From positions 706,969 through 770,968 of the forward strand of contig KE546966.1 of assembly GCA_000442125.1 (NCBI GenBank): a stretch of DNA of 64,000 nt, written 5' to 3'. Every line of letters begins with the position of its first letter. The first letter of the stretch is position 1. Positions 21,537-33,384 of the stretch are shown in pieces. Made by a program: the position numbers and the translations under genes. Below the pieces are notes generated by a model. It saw only the letters and a list, made by a program, of their open reading frames with translations, did not search any database and was not told the origin of the DNA. This stretch comes from Opeltia flavorubescens. Lineage: Eukaryota > Ascomycota > Lecanoromycetes > Teloschistales > Teloschistaceae.

Positions 21537-22871
21537 ATGGTGAAAAAGAGCAAGCTGCTTACCGCTCTAGATGAGCACAAGGGTGTCAATCACAAACTAG
21601 AAAAGCAGAAGAAGCTCCAGAAACAGGCGGCGAAGCGTAAACGGCTCAAGGAGCAGAAAACCCCCGCCGGCGAAAATAGTCATATTGACAGTACCAAACC
21701 ACTTATGAGCGGATCTCTACAGCTGGAAGAAGACGATGACCCGGATTGGGAGAGCGAGGATGGATCAAACGCCTCCCCTGTCGTAGTACGAGATGCATCT
21801 ACGTTAATTCAACGATTGCCACTGATTCGAGCTTTTAGAATGGCGATCCTCTTAACAATGGCAACACCACTGGCAAAGGCAGAGACCCAAAAGTAATGCC
21901 GGATAAATCCATTGCCAATGGCCTATCCAAGCAACAATCAGATCATAGCGAAGAGGAAGAGGCCGATCACAGCTCCGACGATGACGCAGAAGAAGGTATA
22001 CCGCTCTCCGACATAGAGAGCCTCTCCGAAGAAGAAAGAGGCGACATAATACCCTATCAACGGCTCACAATCAATAACACTACCGCGCTCAACAAAGCGT
22101 ACGAATCAATTGCGCTACCGATCGCCAAGCAGCCATTTTCAGAACATCAAACCATCGTTTCTGAAGCCCCAATCTCCATCCCAGACGTCAACGACGACCT
22201 TAATCGAGAGCTCGCATTCCACCAACAATGCCTCACCGCCGTCAAAGAAGCCAGAGATCGGCTGAAAAAGGAGGGCGTCCCTTTCTCCCGACCGGCTGAC
22301 TACTTTGCGGAAATGGTTAAGAGCGACGAGCAGATGGGGAAGATCAAGCACAAGATGACCGAAGAAGCGGCGAACAAAAAGGCTGCCGCAGAAGCTAGGA
22401 AGCAGAGGGATCTGAAGAAATTCGGGAAACAAGTGCAGATTGCTAAATTGCAGGAAAGGGACAAGGCTAAGCGGGAGACTCTGGATAAAATCAATATACT
22501 CAAGCGGAGTAAGTATTCTCGTTTGGAGGTCTATGATTTCGCTACTCTATGTCAAGTACTGATGAGATCCAGAACGGAAGAACACAGACGTGGCCGGAGC
22601 AGAGGAGACGGACATGTTCGACGTAGCGCTCGAAGACGCCAGCAAAGCGGACAGAGCTTCCAAGCGGCCCCGTACATCAGAGGGTGGACGAGGACCAAAC
22701 AAGCGATCGAAAAAGGACGCCAAGTATGGATTTGGGGGCAAGAAGCGATTCGCCAAGAGCGGCGATGCTGTTTCAAGTTCAGACCTGAGAGGATTCTCCA
22801 CCCAGAAGATGAAAGGACAGAAGAAAAGCGCTCAGCGGCCGGGAAAGAGTCGGAGAGCCAAAAGGCCGTGA
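21537..22871 (+). CDS. EBP2: rRNA-processing protein EBP2
   Basis: Three exons (21537-21785, 21839-22508, 22573-22871) give 1218 nt, 405 aa. The N-terminus is basic coiled coil, followed by an acidic stretch (SEEEEADHSSDDDAEEG). The conserved EBP2 domain runs from NRELAFHQQCLTAVKEAR through GVPFSRPADYFAEMVKSDEQ, the Lys/Ala-rich helix MGKIKHKMTEEAANKKAA, and RKQRDLKKFGKQVQIAKLQE. It ends in the basic tail with KYGFGGKKRF and KKSAQRPGKSRRAKRP. Family: Ebp2 is a nucleolar factor for 27S pre-rRNA processing and 60S assembly. Intron 1 removes an in-frame region with a stop and joins VV to NGDPLNNG. The assignment is firm. Confidence 0.94.
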
Positions 22872-23140
22872 TGCATCAACACAACACCCATCTATCTGAT
22901 CGTCATCGTTATCCTGTTCACATCGCCTAATCTTAGATCGTTGGCCTACGCCCAAAGCCAGAGTATGCATGTCCAACATTATAGTCCTCCTGTTCACACC
23001 TGCCCATCTTGGAGAGATTCGGAGCAGACGAATGAACCTCGGATGACCAAGATCGAGACTAACAACCAACGCCCGCGCTCAAGGGTATCATCAAAACTAA
23101 ACAAAAAAGGGTGGAAGGATTGGCAAAAGATTAGAGAGAT

Positions 23141-24803
23141 TCAATAGCGCTGCTTGATTGGCGTCAGACCGGACGGGACTTTGCTCTGCGCCTGCTGTAT
23201 GCGACGGACGAGATTGCTAAGAATAAATATTAGCCTCGCCTAAAGCAGTAGGACAGGAGAACTTACTTAACGGGAAGGTACGGTCGACTTTCAGCGAGGG
23301 CGAGATCAATCTTCTCCTGTGCTTGGCGGGCATGCAGTTGGAAGTGCTCTTTGATCTGCGCTTTCCCTTTCGGCTTCGAAGCTTCATGCACACGTTTATT
23401 ACAATTCTCAAAAGCGCAAGTCCACAGGTCACCTGGGCCTTGAGGCTTGTCCGATGGGATATCATATGACACCATCTTGACCTCTGTGACTTTACGAGGT
23501 AGATAATGTGGATAGAGAGATTCTCGCGGAGCCATGGCTGCCAAGGGTGATGGTTCAGGTAACTCATCCTCTTCATCTGGTGCTGTGCTTCCCTCCTCCT
23601 TCTCGCTCGTGATAGCTGGTAGACCCTGACGTCGTCCGGCAGCTTTCTTGGAGAATTTACTCCCCTTGGGCTGCAAGATAGACTTTGACTTTCGCTTGGT
23701 ACCGGCTTGGATTACTTTACCGTTTGTGTCATATTCCTCATCGCCGGACGTTTCTGTCTCGTCTGTGTGTCTAGTGGAGCGGAGCGGGGTCTTGGGAAGT
23801 TCATCTCTTACGTGTCGTCTTATTCTGTGCGTGTTCACATGATCGTCCTGGTTCGATCCCGTCCGTGCCATGAGCTCTTTCCTTTGGCGTGTTGCAGCTG
23901 GCTGAACAGGATCTTTCGCTCTCGTTTGCTTTGACTGGCGCGAAGGATTTAATCGTGATTCAGCTTCGTCGTAGATATCCTATGTATCGCCATAAGCTTT
24001 GACCCTTTTTCCCTATGCAAATCGACTGACTGGGTAATTTATTTGAAAATATCGCAGGAATGGTGATTGGTGCCAGTCCTGGTTGTCCTGGCCTTCAAGC
24101 ATTGAAGTGATCAAAAAGCGGGCATGGCTATGAAACCTTGCAACGAGCGCCTCCGGGTCGTCACTATTCCGAAGGCTTTTGATGGGCAAAGGATACTAAT
24201 AACAAATTGTCAGTCATTGCTCATTAACACGGTCACCCCGCGCTAAAGGGGAGCTCACATCTCGGAAAGTGGATTGGACGTGTCGATTCAGCTCTTTTGT
24301 TTTCATTTGCGCGTATCCCTTTCGTGACCTCCTCCATTTGTCTGCAAGGTAATAGAGCATCGAAACAGCCTCGTTCATCCCATCAAAAATATCTCGGTAT
24401 TGAGGCAGAGGGTCGTGCAGCTCGAACCATCCCCCTGTTCCAGAAGCCCACAAGCTAATAGAGCCATCCATCTCTTGAGAGAATGCCCAGAAGCTAACAT
24501 TGTTAATCTCAATACGATGAGAGCGCCATCTTTTATCGTGGACTATCCATGAAAGATTAGATCACCTTGAACTGGATGGAGCAGAAGTGTTCACGAACCC
24601 TTCTGTTTCGTTGACGGGTCTATCTCTGCGAGCATACCGGTGACTTGGACAGCATGGTCTTTGTGAGATTCCAGTAGACTCACGCATTCCCCTGTCTGTT
24701 GTGATATAACATTGACCTTCTTCAAATGGTGAATTGGCCAATCATCAGAGTGAATGTGCTTTTTTACTGGGCCAAATATTTTGCTTTCCGGCAGGACCGT
24801 CAT
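23141..24803 (-). CDS. RFTS (DNMT1-RFD) domain protein with C2H2-like zinc finger, Raf2/DIM-7-like architecture
   Basis: Five exons (24599-24803, 24259-24542, 24031-24195, 23267-23979, 23141-23216) give 1443 nt, 480 aa. Residues ~10-210 resemble the replication-foci targeting domain of DNMT1: WPIHHLKKVNVI, HDKRWRSHRIEINNVSFWAF, SLWASGTGGWFELHDPLPQY, YRDIFDGMNEAVSMLYYLAD. A long disordered basic region follows. Near the end is a zinc-finger-like motif with Cys406, Cys411, His430 and His434 (CAFENC ... HFQLH). No methyltransferase domain is present. The same order, RFTS then zinc finger, occurs in fission-yeast Raf2 of the CLRC H3K9 methyltransferase complex; Neurospora DIM-7 plays the same role. 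Assignment to that complex is inference. The start is the first in-frame ATG; upstream the frame is open briefly without ATG, so an extra 5' exon is possible. Confidence 0.75.
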
Positions 24804-25198
24804 GTTCTTCAATAAGGTCGAGCGACATAGAAAGGGCGCGATGGTATGATCAAGCAATGTCAAAAGCCATATATTCCTAATAACACCAATATCCTACCCC
24901 GTCTCGTTACGTGGCAACCGAAAGTCGCGCGTTCCACGGAAGCACGGATCGTTACGCTAAGATAAGAAAGATCTGCAGATAAGTACCCGCTGCCGGTGAT
25001 GATTAGTTGGGGGCGGTGGCGGGAACGAGTTTACGTCGGCTCAATCTCGGGTTTAGCATGATTCGAAACTCTAAGCTGGACCACGGCTTATGATCATCTT
25101 GTAAGCTTAGAATACGTTTCCAGTGCAAATTGCACAGCAGTTTCAATTTGGCATCCCAGCACGGTTGGAGTTCAAGACGTTGGGATTTGATCAAGACT
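24804..25198. other. Divergent promoter, RFTS protein / PUS4
   Basis: Shared upstream DNA of about 395 bp. A frame on the minus strand reaching 25194 has no family resemblance and no splice link I could establish. Confidence 0.45.
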
Positions 25199-26506
25199 AT
25201 GAACGCCCCTAAAATAGTGGAAGGTGTCTTCGGTGAGAAATACTTCCATCATGTGCGTCACACGCTCGAAAAATGGCCATGACACTGATCTATCACAGCC
25301 ATTAACAAGCCAAAGTCGATTTCCTCAGCGCAAGTTCTCCGAGACATTCAATTAGCATTTGATCCATCGAATCTTTTCGCACCCTGGTTACATGCTGAAA
25401 GAGCGAAACGTGACAACGAGTCCAACTCACAGAGGCGGCGACGCAAGAACAAACGCATTCAGGTCAAGGTCGGCCATGGAGGGACATTGGATCCAATGGC
25501 CACTGGTGTGCTCATCGTTGGGGTCGGCCGAGGGACTAAGTATCTACAGAGTTTCCTCAATTGCACCAAGACATATGAAGCCACTGTTCTATTCGGAGCT
25601 GCGACGGATACATATGATGCTTTGGGCAAGATTCTGAGCAAGGCCCCGTACGTCCATGTGACACACACGGTTGTTGAGGAGGCGTTGAAGAAGTTCCGTG
25701 GTCCAATCCAACAACGACCACCGCTATACTCCGCGTTACGCATGAACGGTAAGCGCCTCTATGAATACGCAAGAGAGGGAAAAGAAATTCCACGCGAGAT
25801 AGAAGAGAGGCCGGTAACGACAGAGAGCCTAGAGATACGGGAATGGCTCCCTGGTGGCAGCCACAGGTACACCTGGCCAGAGGAAGAAGCAGGCGAAGAA
25901 GAGAAGGAAATCGCCGATAGAGCGTTGGACCTGGGGGCTCCTATTGGAAACGCAGAGAACGAAGCTCGAAGCACTGGTGATGTATCAGATGCTTATGACG
26001 GTCATGGGAAGAAGCGGCGACGCGATACCGAAGCAGAGGAAGATGAGCTGACTGCCACTAATCCTGCAGCAAAACGTCAAGAAATGTCTTCGGAGCCAGC
26101 CCCATCGGAAGCTTTGCAGGGAGATACCGGACTGCATGAAGAAGGTTCAAATGCTTCACTTGATCCGGAAGCAAAGACCCAGGCGAGCTTGAACGAACAA
26201 GTCGAGGTTGATGGGCCGCCCGCAGCACGGCTGTCGATGACTGTAACGTCAGGGTTCTATGTCCGCTCCTTATGCCATGACTTGGGCCGAGCCGTAGGTT
26301 CGTTAGGTATTATGAGTGAGCTGGTGAGAACAAGGCAAGCCGCCTTTCTGTTAGGTCGGAACGTCTTGGAGTATGAAGACCTAAGCAAGGGCGAGGATGT
26401 CTGGGCTCCAAAAGTGGAGCACCTGTTGGATGAATGGCAGAAGAAGCTGGCTTCGAAACCGGACAATGTTACTCCGTCTCGGGAAGAACCAGGTCAACCT
26501 GCATGA
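25199..26506 (+). CDS. PUS4: tRNA pseudouridine-55 synthase (TruB family)
   Basis: Two exons (25199-25232, 25299-26506) give 1242 nt, 413 aa. TruB motifs are INKPKSISSAQVL at the start, the catalytic-Asp motif GHGGTLDPMATGVLIVGVG, FLNCTKTYEATVLFGAATD, RGPIQQRPPLYSALRMNGKR and the late motif GFYVRSLCHDLGRAVG. It isomerises U55 in the T-loop of tRNAs. A low-complexity insert of about 130 residues (Glu/Ala-rich, residues ~200-330) separates the last two motifs, as in other filamentous fungi. The short first exon encodes MNAPKIVEGVF, giving the standard VFAINKPKS junction. Confident. Confidence 0.96.
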
Positions 26507-26845
26507 CCATCGGATATACTCTGATTCACTTATTGGTTCATTGTGAACATCATTTCTCTTGCGGTTGGTTAACGTCCATGAGATTATGTGAAATATCCCA
26601 TGTTTCCACAACAAATCAGGAACTCCCTGAATATCGCTTCGTGGTGTCCCACCAATCGAGGTAATATATAGCGGCCCAAAGTTAGGCATTCTTGTATTGT
26701 TACGTCCATTCTTTTCGCGTTATAGCCCGCCCGAAGTAATTTGAACAGATGTTTCGCTGACTCTTCGACAACAGTGATACTGCGAGACCCTCTCGCTAAC
26801 AGCCGTTGCCATCACGATTTACGCCTTTATGTTGTGGTCGTGCTG
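26507..26845. other. Convergent intergenic region PUS4 / SLC35F transporter
   Basis: 3' flanks of two convergent genes; nothing recognised. Confidence 0.45.
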
Positions 26846-28606
26846 TCAAGTGTCTGAATCTTGTTGCTTGCTCTCGTGATTGATGAAAAGGAATGATAGA
26901 AATACTATAGTAGCACCCACCCAGTACGTGCCACTTGATTGTTGGGAGTTCAGAACAATCTGTCCGACCAAGGACAAAGGTATTGTCAGGCTGAGCCCCA
27001 CTGTAACCACGAGCGGTGAAGTAAGCAGTATCGCATAAGCCCAACAGATGTCCGCTATCATGGATGAGGCGGAGTTGAACTATATCGTCAGATAAGGGAA
27101 CAGTCATAAAAACTAAGAAGGGAAGCGTACAAAGATGATTGCCCAAACACGGCTAGTTGGAGGCAGCGCGAACGGCTCCAGTCCTGTATAATGCATAATC
27201 AAGAAACCAGGAAGCATGATGGCCGTATTGAATAGCCCTACAAATCCGAAGAACAGTACCATATTGACCCGTGCCTCGTCGCCAATCTTCTTCTTCATCA
27301 TCGTGGTATAAAGACCTGGAATTTTCAGCATCCACCTAATCCCGTGAAGTAAGCTCTCCCAATGTGGCTCATACAACACCAGAAATAAACATCGACCTCA
27401 GCTCGAGTTTTGTAGTTGAGAGAGCGTGAAAAAGCAACGTACCATATATGACCGCGCTCAGTAGAGCGAGCGTATCCCCAATAACTATCTGTTGCGAGGA
27501 TTTGTGAGGAAAAGAGCCCCTGTTTTCGTCATTGTCACCAGAGATGTCGACGGTCGACGTCAGGATGACCCCAGCAAAGGAGGCAAGCACGCCGATAATC
27601 TTCTTCAGCGTAAATATCTCGACGCCAGTGAGCCCACCGATCAAGAGTGTCCAAATGCCTGATTCATCATGTAAATATCCGTGCGGCAGTTTTAGTATAG
27701 AGACGGAGCGCTTACTACTCGTCGATGTCAGGATTGTAGAGCTAGCCACACTCGTATATTTCAAACAGGATCCTACGAAGTAATTTGCCTGTTTGGTTAC
27801 ATCAACAGAGGAAAGAGCTCCAGGCACATGTGACATACAAGAAACTACGAGCGATATCAGCTTCCACTACAGTCAATGGGTCCACATCCAAAGCCTACCC
27901 AGAGAAAGGAAAACTCGAAACTCAGCGATGCGGTCTCTCGGATGTTGATCTTGGCATTGGCTGGAAGCTTATCCACGTCTCCCATTAATCTTGTATCTTT
28001 GAGGCTGTCACCACCGGATACATCATCGCTATGGCCATTTTCGATCGTTGAACCGTTATAGCCGTCTGATCCCCTAATTTCATTACGTTCGCCATCGGCC
28101 AGCGGGGTGTACTCGAAGGTGTTTTGCCGCTTCTGGGAAAAAATTGACCAAGCCCCTCGTGATTTCAGAAGATATCGAGCAAAGTACGGTAAAAGTAGTG
28201 GGGTAAAGAAACAAGAATTCACATAGGTCACAAAGTAAGGGTTTGAGTATGTACTATCTGCAAACAAAGTCTGAGAAGGTCAGCTTCGCATTCACCTCAA
28301 AGAGGCGTCTGAGCTACTCGCGCTGGCAAAAAATTGCGAGGCTGTCCAAAGAAAGACTGTAGTCAGGAGCAACAGAATTCCCACGGAATGGCGTGCAATC
28401 CCACCGATGTGGTGAGACTTATTCGGCCGAGATGATGAATGCTCGTCTTCCAGTCGGTGGGAGAAGCTGGACTCAGAATCTGCAAAGGAAGCTCCAGACC
28501 GCGACGTATGTTGAGTTGAATTTCGAGAACAAGACGGCACGAGCTCTTGACTGTCTACAGCACTCATGGTTGTAGACATTGCTATCAGGCTGCTCTTGGA
28601 AGACAA
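26846..28606 (-). CDS. SLC35F5-like membrane transporter (yeast YML018C/Thi74 family)
   Basis: A multi-exon gene coding for a protein with about ten predicted membrane segments of the drug/metabolite transporter superfamily. Visible pieces are HSVGILLLLTTVFLWTASQF, STYSNPYFVTYVNSCFFTPL, NYFVGSCLKYTSVASSTIL, IWTLLIGGLTGVEIFTLKK, GDTLALLSAVIYGTLLF, RVNMVLFFGFVGLFNTAI and the last helix VGATIVFLSFLFINHES. A Ser-rich cytosolic N-terminus precedes helix 1 and a hydrophilic loop of ~90 residues follows helix 2. Yeast YML018C and Thi74 are vacuolar or mitochondrial membrane proteins of uncertain substrate; human SLC35F5 is an orphan. Two nearby in-frame ATGs (28606 and 28579) are possible starts. 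Junctions near 28262-28340 and 27780-27880 were inferred from phase and family alignment. Confidence 0.85.
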
Positions 28607-29151
28607 ACAAGATTGGTAAGCTTCTGTTTAGAATACCGCTGGGAAAAGAAGTGTTTTACAGTGAATAGCTTCATGTTTCAAGGATAAGAGAATTACAGGA
28701 GCGGTCTCATAAATACGAAATATTTCACCTCGACTGCTTCTAAGACGTCGAGTGTCAAACTATCGGCTGATCCTGATATCTTGACTCGTCATATGGCCCT
28801 TATGCATCATGCGGATGTTGCGCATGATTCATTGAGCCAAGCCGCTTATGGCAGCATGCCTCGAAATGACACGGGTACTACCACCGAAAATCAGTGTTCT
28901 ACAAAATTACTCGTTCGATCTTCGAGAAAGACAAAAGGCGTATATACATTCGGCGTTAGAAGGTTTGCTCTCCGCCGCAGCGTTCAATTCATGAACATGC
29001 CGGTCCTGCCACCCGAAGACACGCGACTTTCACAAGAACACCAGCTGAGCGATAAACCATGCCCTGCAAGCTCTGATCAATCCAAGAATATAGAGATTTG
29101 TCTGGGCCTCCGATCAACGCCTTGTTAAAATGCAACCATCATAATTTATGA
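28607..29151. other. Intergenic region SLC35F promoter / YPT7 3' flank
   Basis: A 115-codon plus-strand frame at 28781-29128 lies here. Its composition is unremarkable and no family is recognised, so it is not called as a gene. Confidence 0.45.
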
Positions 29152-30034
<883 letters not shown>

Positions 30035-30456
30035 ACTTCTTGATATGCTTGTGCCGAGTTTTAATAAGGATGGAGCAAGTTACGTCCGGCAGGTGACAAT
30101 GTAATTAGGGCTTTGGCGAACCGATAGTTGCGATATCGAAGACGACCGATGAAAGAGGTGGTAGTATTCGGTGAAGGTAGCTGCAACTTTCCAGTTTCTC
30201 CTATAGCGTTCACGCGATTGTTCGAGATATATGTCCTACAAACTCATGACCTAACATAGATTAAGGCTACTTTAGAGCTCGAACGCAACTGCGGTCACAG
30301 GTGTTGCAGCACTCCGTACATATGCATAATCTACGTCATAGTACCATGCCTACTTCAGCCTCACTAGTGTCTCTAAGTCTCAGGGTTTTACAACACAATG
30401 CTTTCTATTAGCTAACCGATGTCTTATCAAAGCAATCAGGCAAACAATACAGAAAA
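30035..30456. promoter_or_regulatory. Bidirectional promoter YPT7 / ATG16
   Basis: The 422 bp between two divergent start codons must hold both promoters. No coding frame is supported. Shared control of two autophagy-related genes is plausible but inferred only from spacing. Confidence 0.5.
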
Positions 30457-31160
30457 ATGAGCTGGCGCCATGATTATCTTCTTGCATTAGAAGTACGAGA
30501 TAAAAGCGAGCAGAGCCAGAAGACTCTATATGATGCTTGTGCGGCGCCCGGAGTCATAGATCAACGTCGTAGAACTCTTGACTGACATCATGTCAAGATA
30601 CGAAATTAGCAGATCGTACGGCCAGTATTGAGAAAACATCGATAACAAGCAATGTGAATGTACTTAAACCCGATCTCACGGCTGCAAAAGTCATCCCTGG
30701 CCAGATACCAACGCAGGTAGCAATCGAAGCAGATGTTCTGTCCAAAACACGCACAGACTTAAGTGAAGCGCAACGCAGCCGGGGGATTATGCAAGCTAGA
30801 CTTCAAGAAACGACGAACGATCTGCAGCAACTCAGACTCCAGTCAGCATCAGATCGAAAGCGTTTGGGTGAACTAAACTCCGAAAAAGCAACCTTGGCGA
30901 TTCGCATCAAGGATCGTGACGAGGAGCTCAAAGGCAAGGCCAAGCTGTTGGAGGTTTGCAAAACCAGCTCCGAGAACTTACCTTATGACTAAGAATAGCA
31001 GGACATTCACGATGAGACTGTCTCGCTGACTTTGCAGCTTAACATGGCTGAAGAACGGGCACAGAAGCTGGAGAAGGAGAACAAAGATCTCGTGGAGCGA
31101 TGGATGAAGCGAATGGGAATAGAGGCAGACGCCATGAATGAAGCATCCAAATTTCACTGA
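30457..31160 (+). CDS. ATG16: Autophagy protein Atg16
   Basis: Three exons (30457-30538, 30598-30953, 31002-31160) give 597 nt, 198 aa. The N-terminal Atg5-interacting helix is [19 protein letters not shown], followed by the family motif [17 protein letters not shown]. The rest is a long coiled coil ([39 protein letters not shown]) ending in the conserved [16 protein letters not shown]. Family: Atg16 dimerises, binds Atg5-Atg12 and directs Atg8 lipidation to the phagophore. Fungal Atg16 lacks the WD40 domain of animal ATG16L1, as here. The intron 1 acceptor was chosen because it restores the AYTKLADR motif. It is convergent with DOT1, with only 139 bp between stop codons. Confidence 0.95.
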
Positions 31161-31299
31161 CTAGGTCGCTATCAAAATGCGTCTATGATGCACTAACCAA
31201 TACACACGCAGCCTCGGGTATCAACGCGCTGTGATAAGTCCGCCTCCGATGCCATCTCAGAGGCTCGGCAACTGGAAGAGGTCAACAGATTTTCGTGGC

Positions 31300-32828
31300 T
31301 CAATGGCCGCGGTCCTGCTCCATGAATCTCTTCAATCCAGAGCTGTCTTTCCTTGAGATGAAGTATGAACCAGGCGCATCAGTCCAGCTGACGCATGCAG
31401 AAAAGTAGCGTTTCTCGGCAACGTCGAGAACGTTGTAGGCTGAATTTAAATTTCGTGAGGTGATCTTGTGTCCTGTGGGAACGAAGGATTTGAGAGAGAC
31501 GATCTGGCAGCCTTCCTTGAGATCAAGGAAGTGGCTCGTGAGACGGTCATTGAGCTGCGGAGTAAAAGCCTGATTGTTCACCAGGACTACGTCGGCCTTT
31601 TGAAGGGCTCTGTGTATAGTAGTGTTTTCCAGGAAATCGCCGCGCTGCAGGTTAATGTCACCACTTGCAATGCCCCAGAGCCGACAACGAGCCTTAAATT
31701 CTTGTTCCTGAAGTTTCGCCAAGACGCAGGCATTCTCCATGATCTCGCAGCCCCAGCTTTCGCATCCAATCTCAAGCGCCGCCTGTAGCACAACGTTGCC
31801 CACGCCGGAGCCAAGATCAACGAAAACATGCTCCGGCCCCAGGCCAGTGATACGAAAAATCTCAGAAACGAATTTTGGCAATAGCTCTCCGTATACGTTA
31901 TCCGTACCGTTCTCGTACTGACGTAGAGTTGATACCCTGGGAGAGACGGTTCTAGCATACGTCTGGGTTAGGATGCGCTCAATGAGCCTAAGATCAAGCG
32001 GGCCAAGTCGATCCAGAATCTCTGAAAATATGCCATCACACCTTAGTCGGGTAACGATATTATTCCATTCGCGGATGATTGATGCATACAGAGATCCGTC
32101 CTTTTTGTCTCGAGCGCGCTTGAGCCTTCGCAAAAGCCCGTTGCTATCATCCTTGAAAGTCAACGCCTCCGTCGTTGGCACGTAGCAGTCGACAATTATT
32201 TCCAGGGTTTCCTTGATATCATCTAGTGGCTTGAAATCATCCGATTGAACTGGATCCACTAATTCGAACCTGCATCTGATCAGTTCATCCTATATCCGTA
32301 TTAGATGGGAGAGTTCCCGTACTTCTCTTGTTGCGAAGCCGAGGGATACTGCAGCGTTATCGTATGATATTCGGGATTTTCTGGGAATGAAAGCCTGTAC
32401 TTCGGTAACTTGTTCAAAGATGCGATGTCTGCAGCATGGACCATGGGGAAAACGCCGTCATCGTCCTCGGAGAAGGCGATCTTGCAGCGGAGCTCGCGTC
32501 GTTGGGATATGCGAGTATCGGGAGTCAGCTTCGTTCGTTTGGCAGGAACCTCGAATCCACTGTCGGACTCCTGGCTGTCACTGTCGGACACTAGCCGAGT
32601 TTGTGCTGACGGTTTGCGCCTTTGGGAGTTCCTAGATAGTGAAGCACTCTTTCGATCCTTGATGACCTTTCGCGATGCAGCTATCGGCGCAGGCCTTGGT
32701 TGTGGAAAGTTCGGACTTGAAGTCCGTTTTGTTGTCGGTGCGCCATATACGATTTCTTTTCTGATTGAGTCAGGTGCAGGGGGTATCGGTTTTGATCCCT
32801 TTTTTTGTATGAGGTTAAAGAAACTCAT
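31300..32828 (-). CDS. DOT1: Histone H3-K79 methyltransferase Dot1
   Basis: Two exons (32323-32828, 31300-32269) give 1476 nt, 491 aa. Residues 1-110 are basic and disordered (for example [17 protein letters not shown]), as in yeast Dot1, where this part binds nucleosomes and the H4 tail. The catalytic domain shows the D1 loop [20 protein letters not shown], the SAM motif [20 protein letters not shown] with WGCEIMENA, and the substrate-side motifs [27 protein letters not shown] and [15 protein letters not shown]. It methylates H3 Lys79 and affects silencing and the DNA-damage response. The intron (32270-32322) joins QQEK to FELVDPVQ. I place the start at [11 protein letters not shown]; an ATG 36 nt upstream is also in frame. 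Confidence 0.96.
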
Positions 32829-33384
32829 TTTAATGGATGTGATAATTCCCTCAACGCCTAGCAAATGCCATGATCATAGCAACGACCGGTATATCTATGT
32901 CAAAGAAAGACTGTTGTGAGCTCTAAATATGTGGTCCAGGACAGTGAAACGGCTGTTAATTATAACAAGGTAATCTCACGTCATATGATCACCGTCAATA
33001 GCGCTAACACTAGCGGCTTCACTGTGGGAAATATTCTATTCTATTACCGAGGTACCACGAGTAGATATGGATACGACTTCATGAAGAAGCTGTCGTTTTC
33101 CCCTGCCGTCACATCCTTAAGACATTCTAGATGTAGGTATCGGAGAATTTGCTGCAGCATCAAAATACTACCTTGTTCACATAAATATTGCTCAGTGTAA
33201 CAACGTTCCTGAAGCTGTTCTAGTGAGTTTGATGAAATAAAGAATAACGACTAAGGGCACAATATTCAATAGGGTTACTGGAATTATTTTTGGATTTCGA
33301 GATGCCTGAGAGCAGCAAAAGCCTCTCTCAAGGAATACATCAACGAGTTGATGTATTCACTCTCTGTTATACATGTTAGGATGA
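32829..33384. other. Intergenic region upstream of DOT1
   Basis: Promoter of DOT1 and 3' flank of the serine hydrolase. It contains the perfect inverted repeat described separately; otherwise nothing is recognised. Confidence 0.5.
33333..33358. repeat. Perfect 12-bp inverted repeat with 2-bp spacer
   Basis: The arm GAATACATCAAC is followed after two bases by its exact reverse complement. It lies 27 bp past the stop codon of the hydrolase gene, so it falls in that gene's likely 3' UTR and would form a stem in its mRNA or a cruciform in DNA. Confidence 0.85.

Noticed and set aside
28781-29128. 115-codon plus-strand frame between SLC35F gene and YPT7
   Set aside because: No family, no splice support, composition like non-coding DNA.
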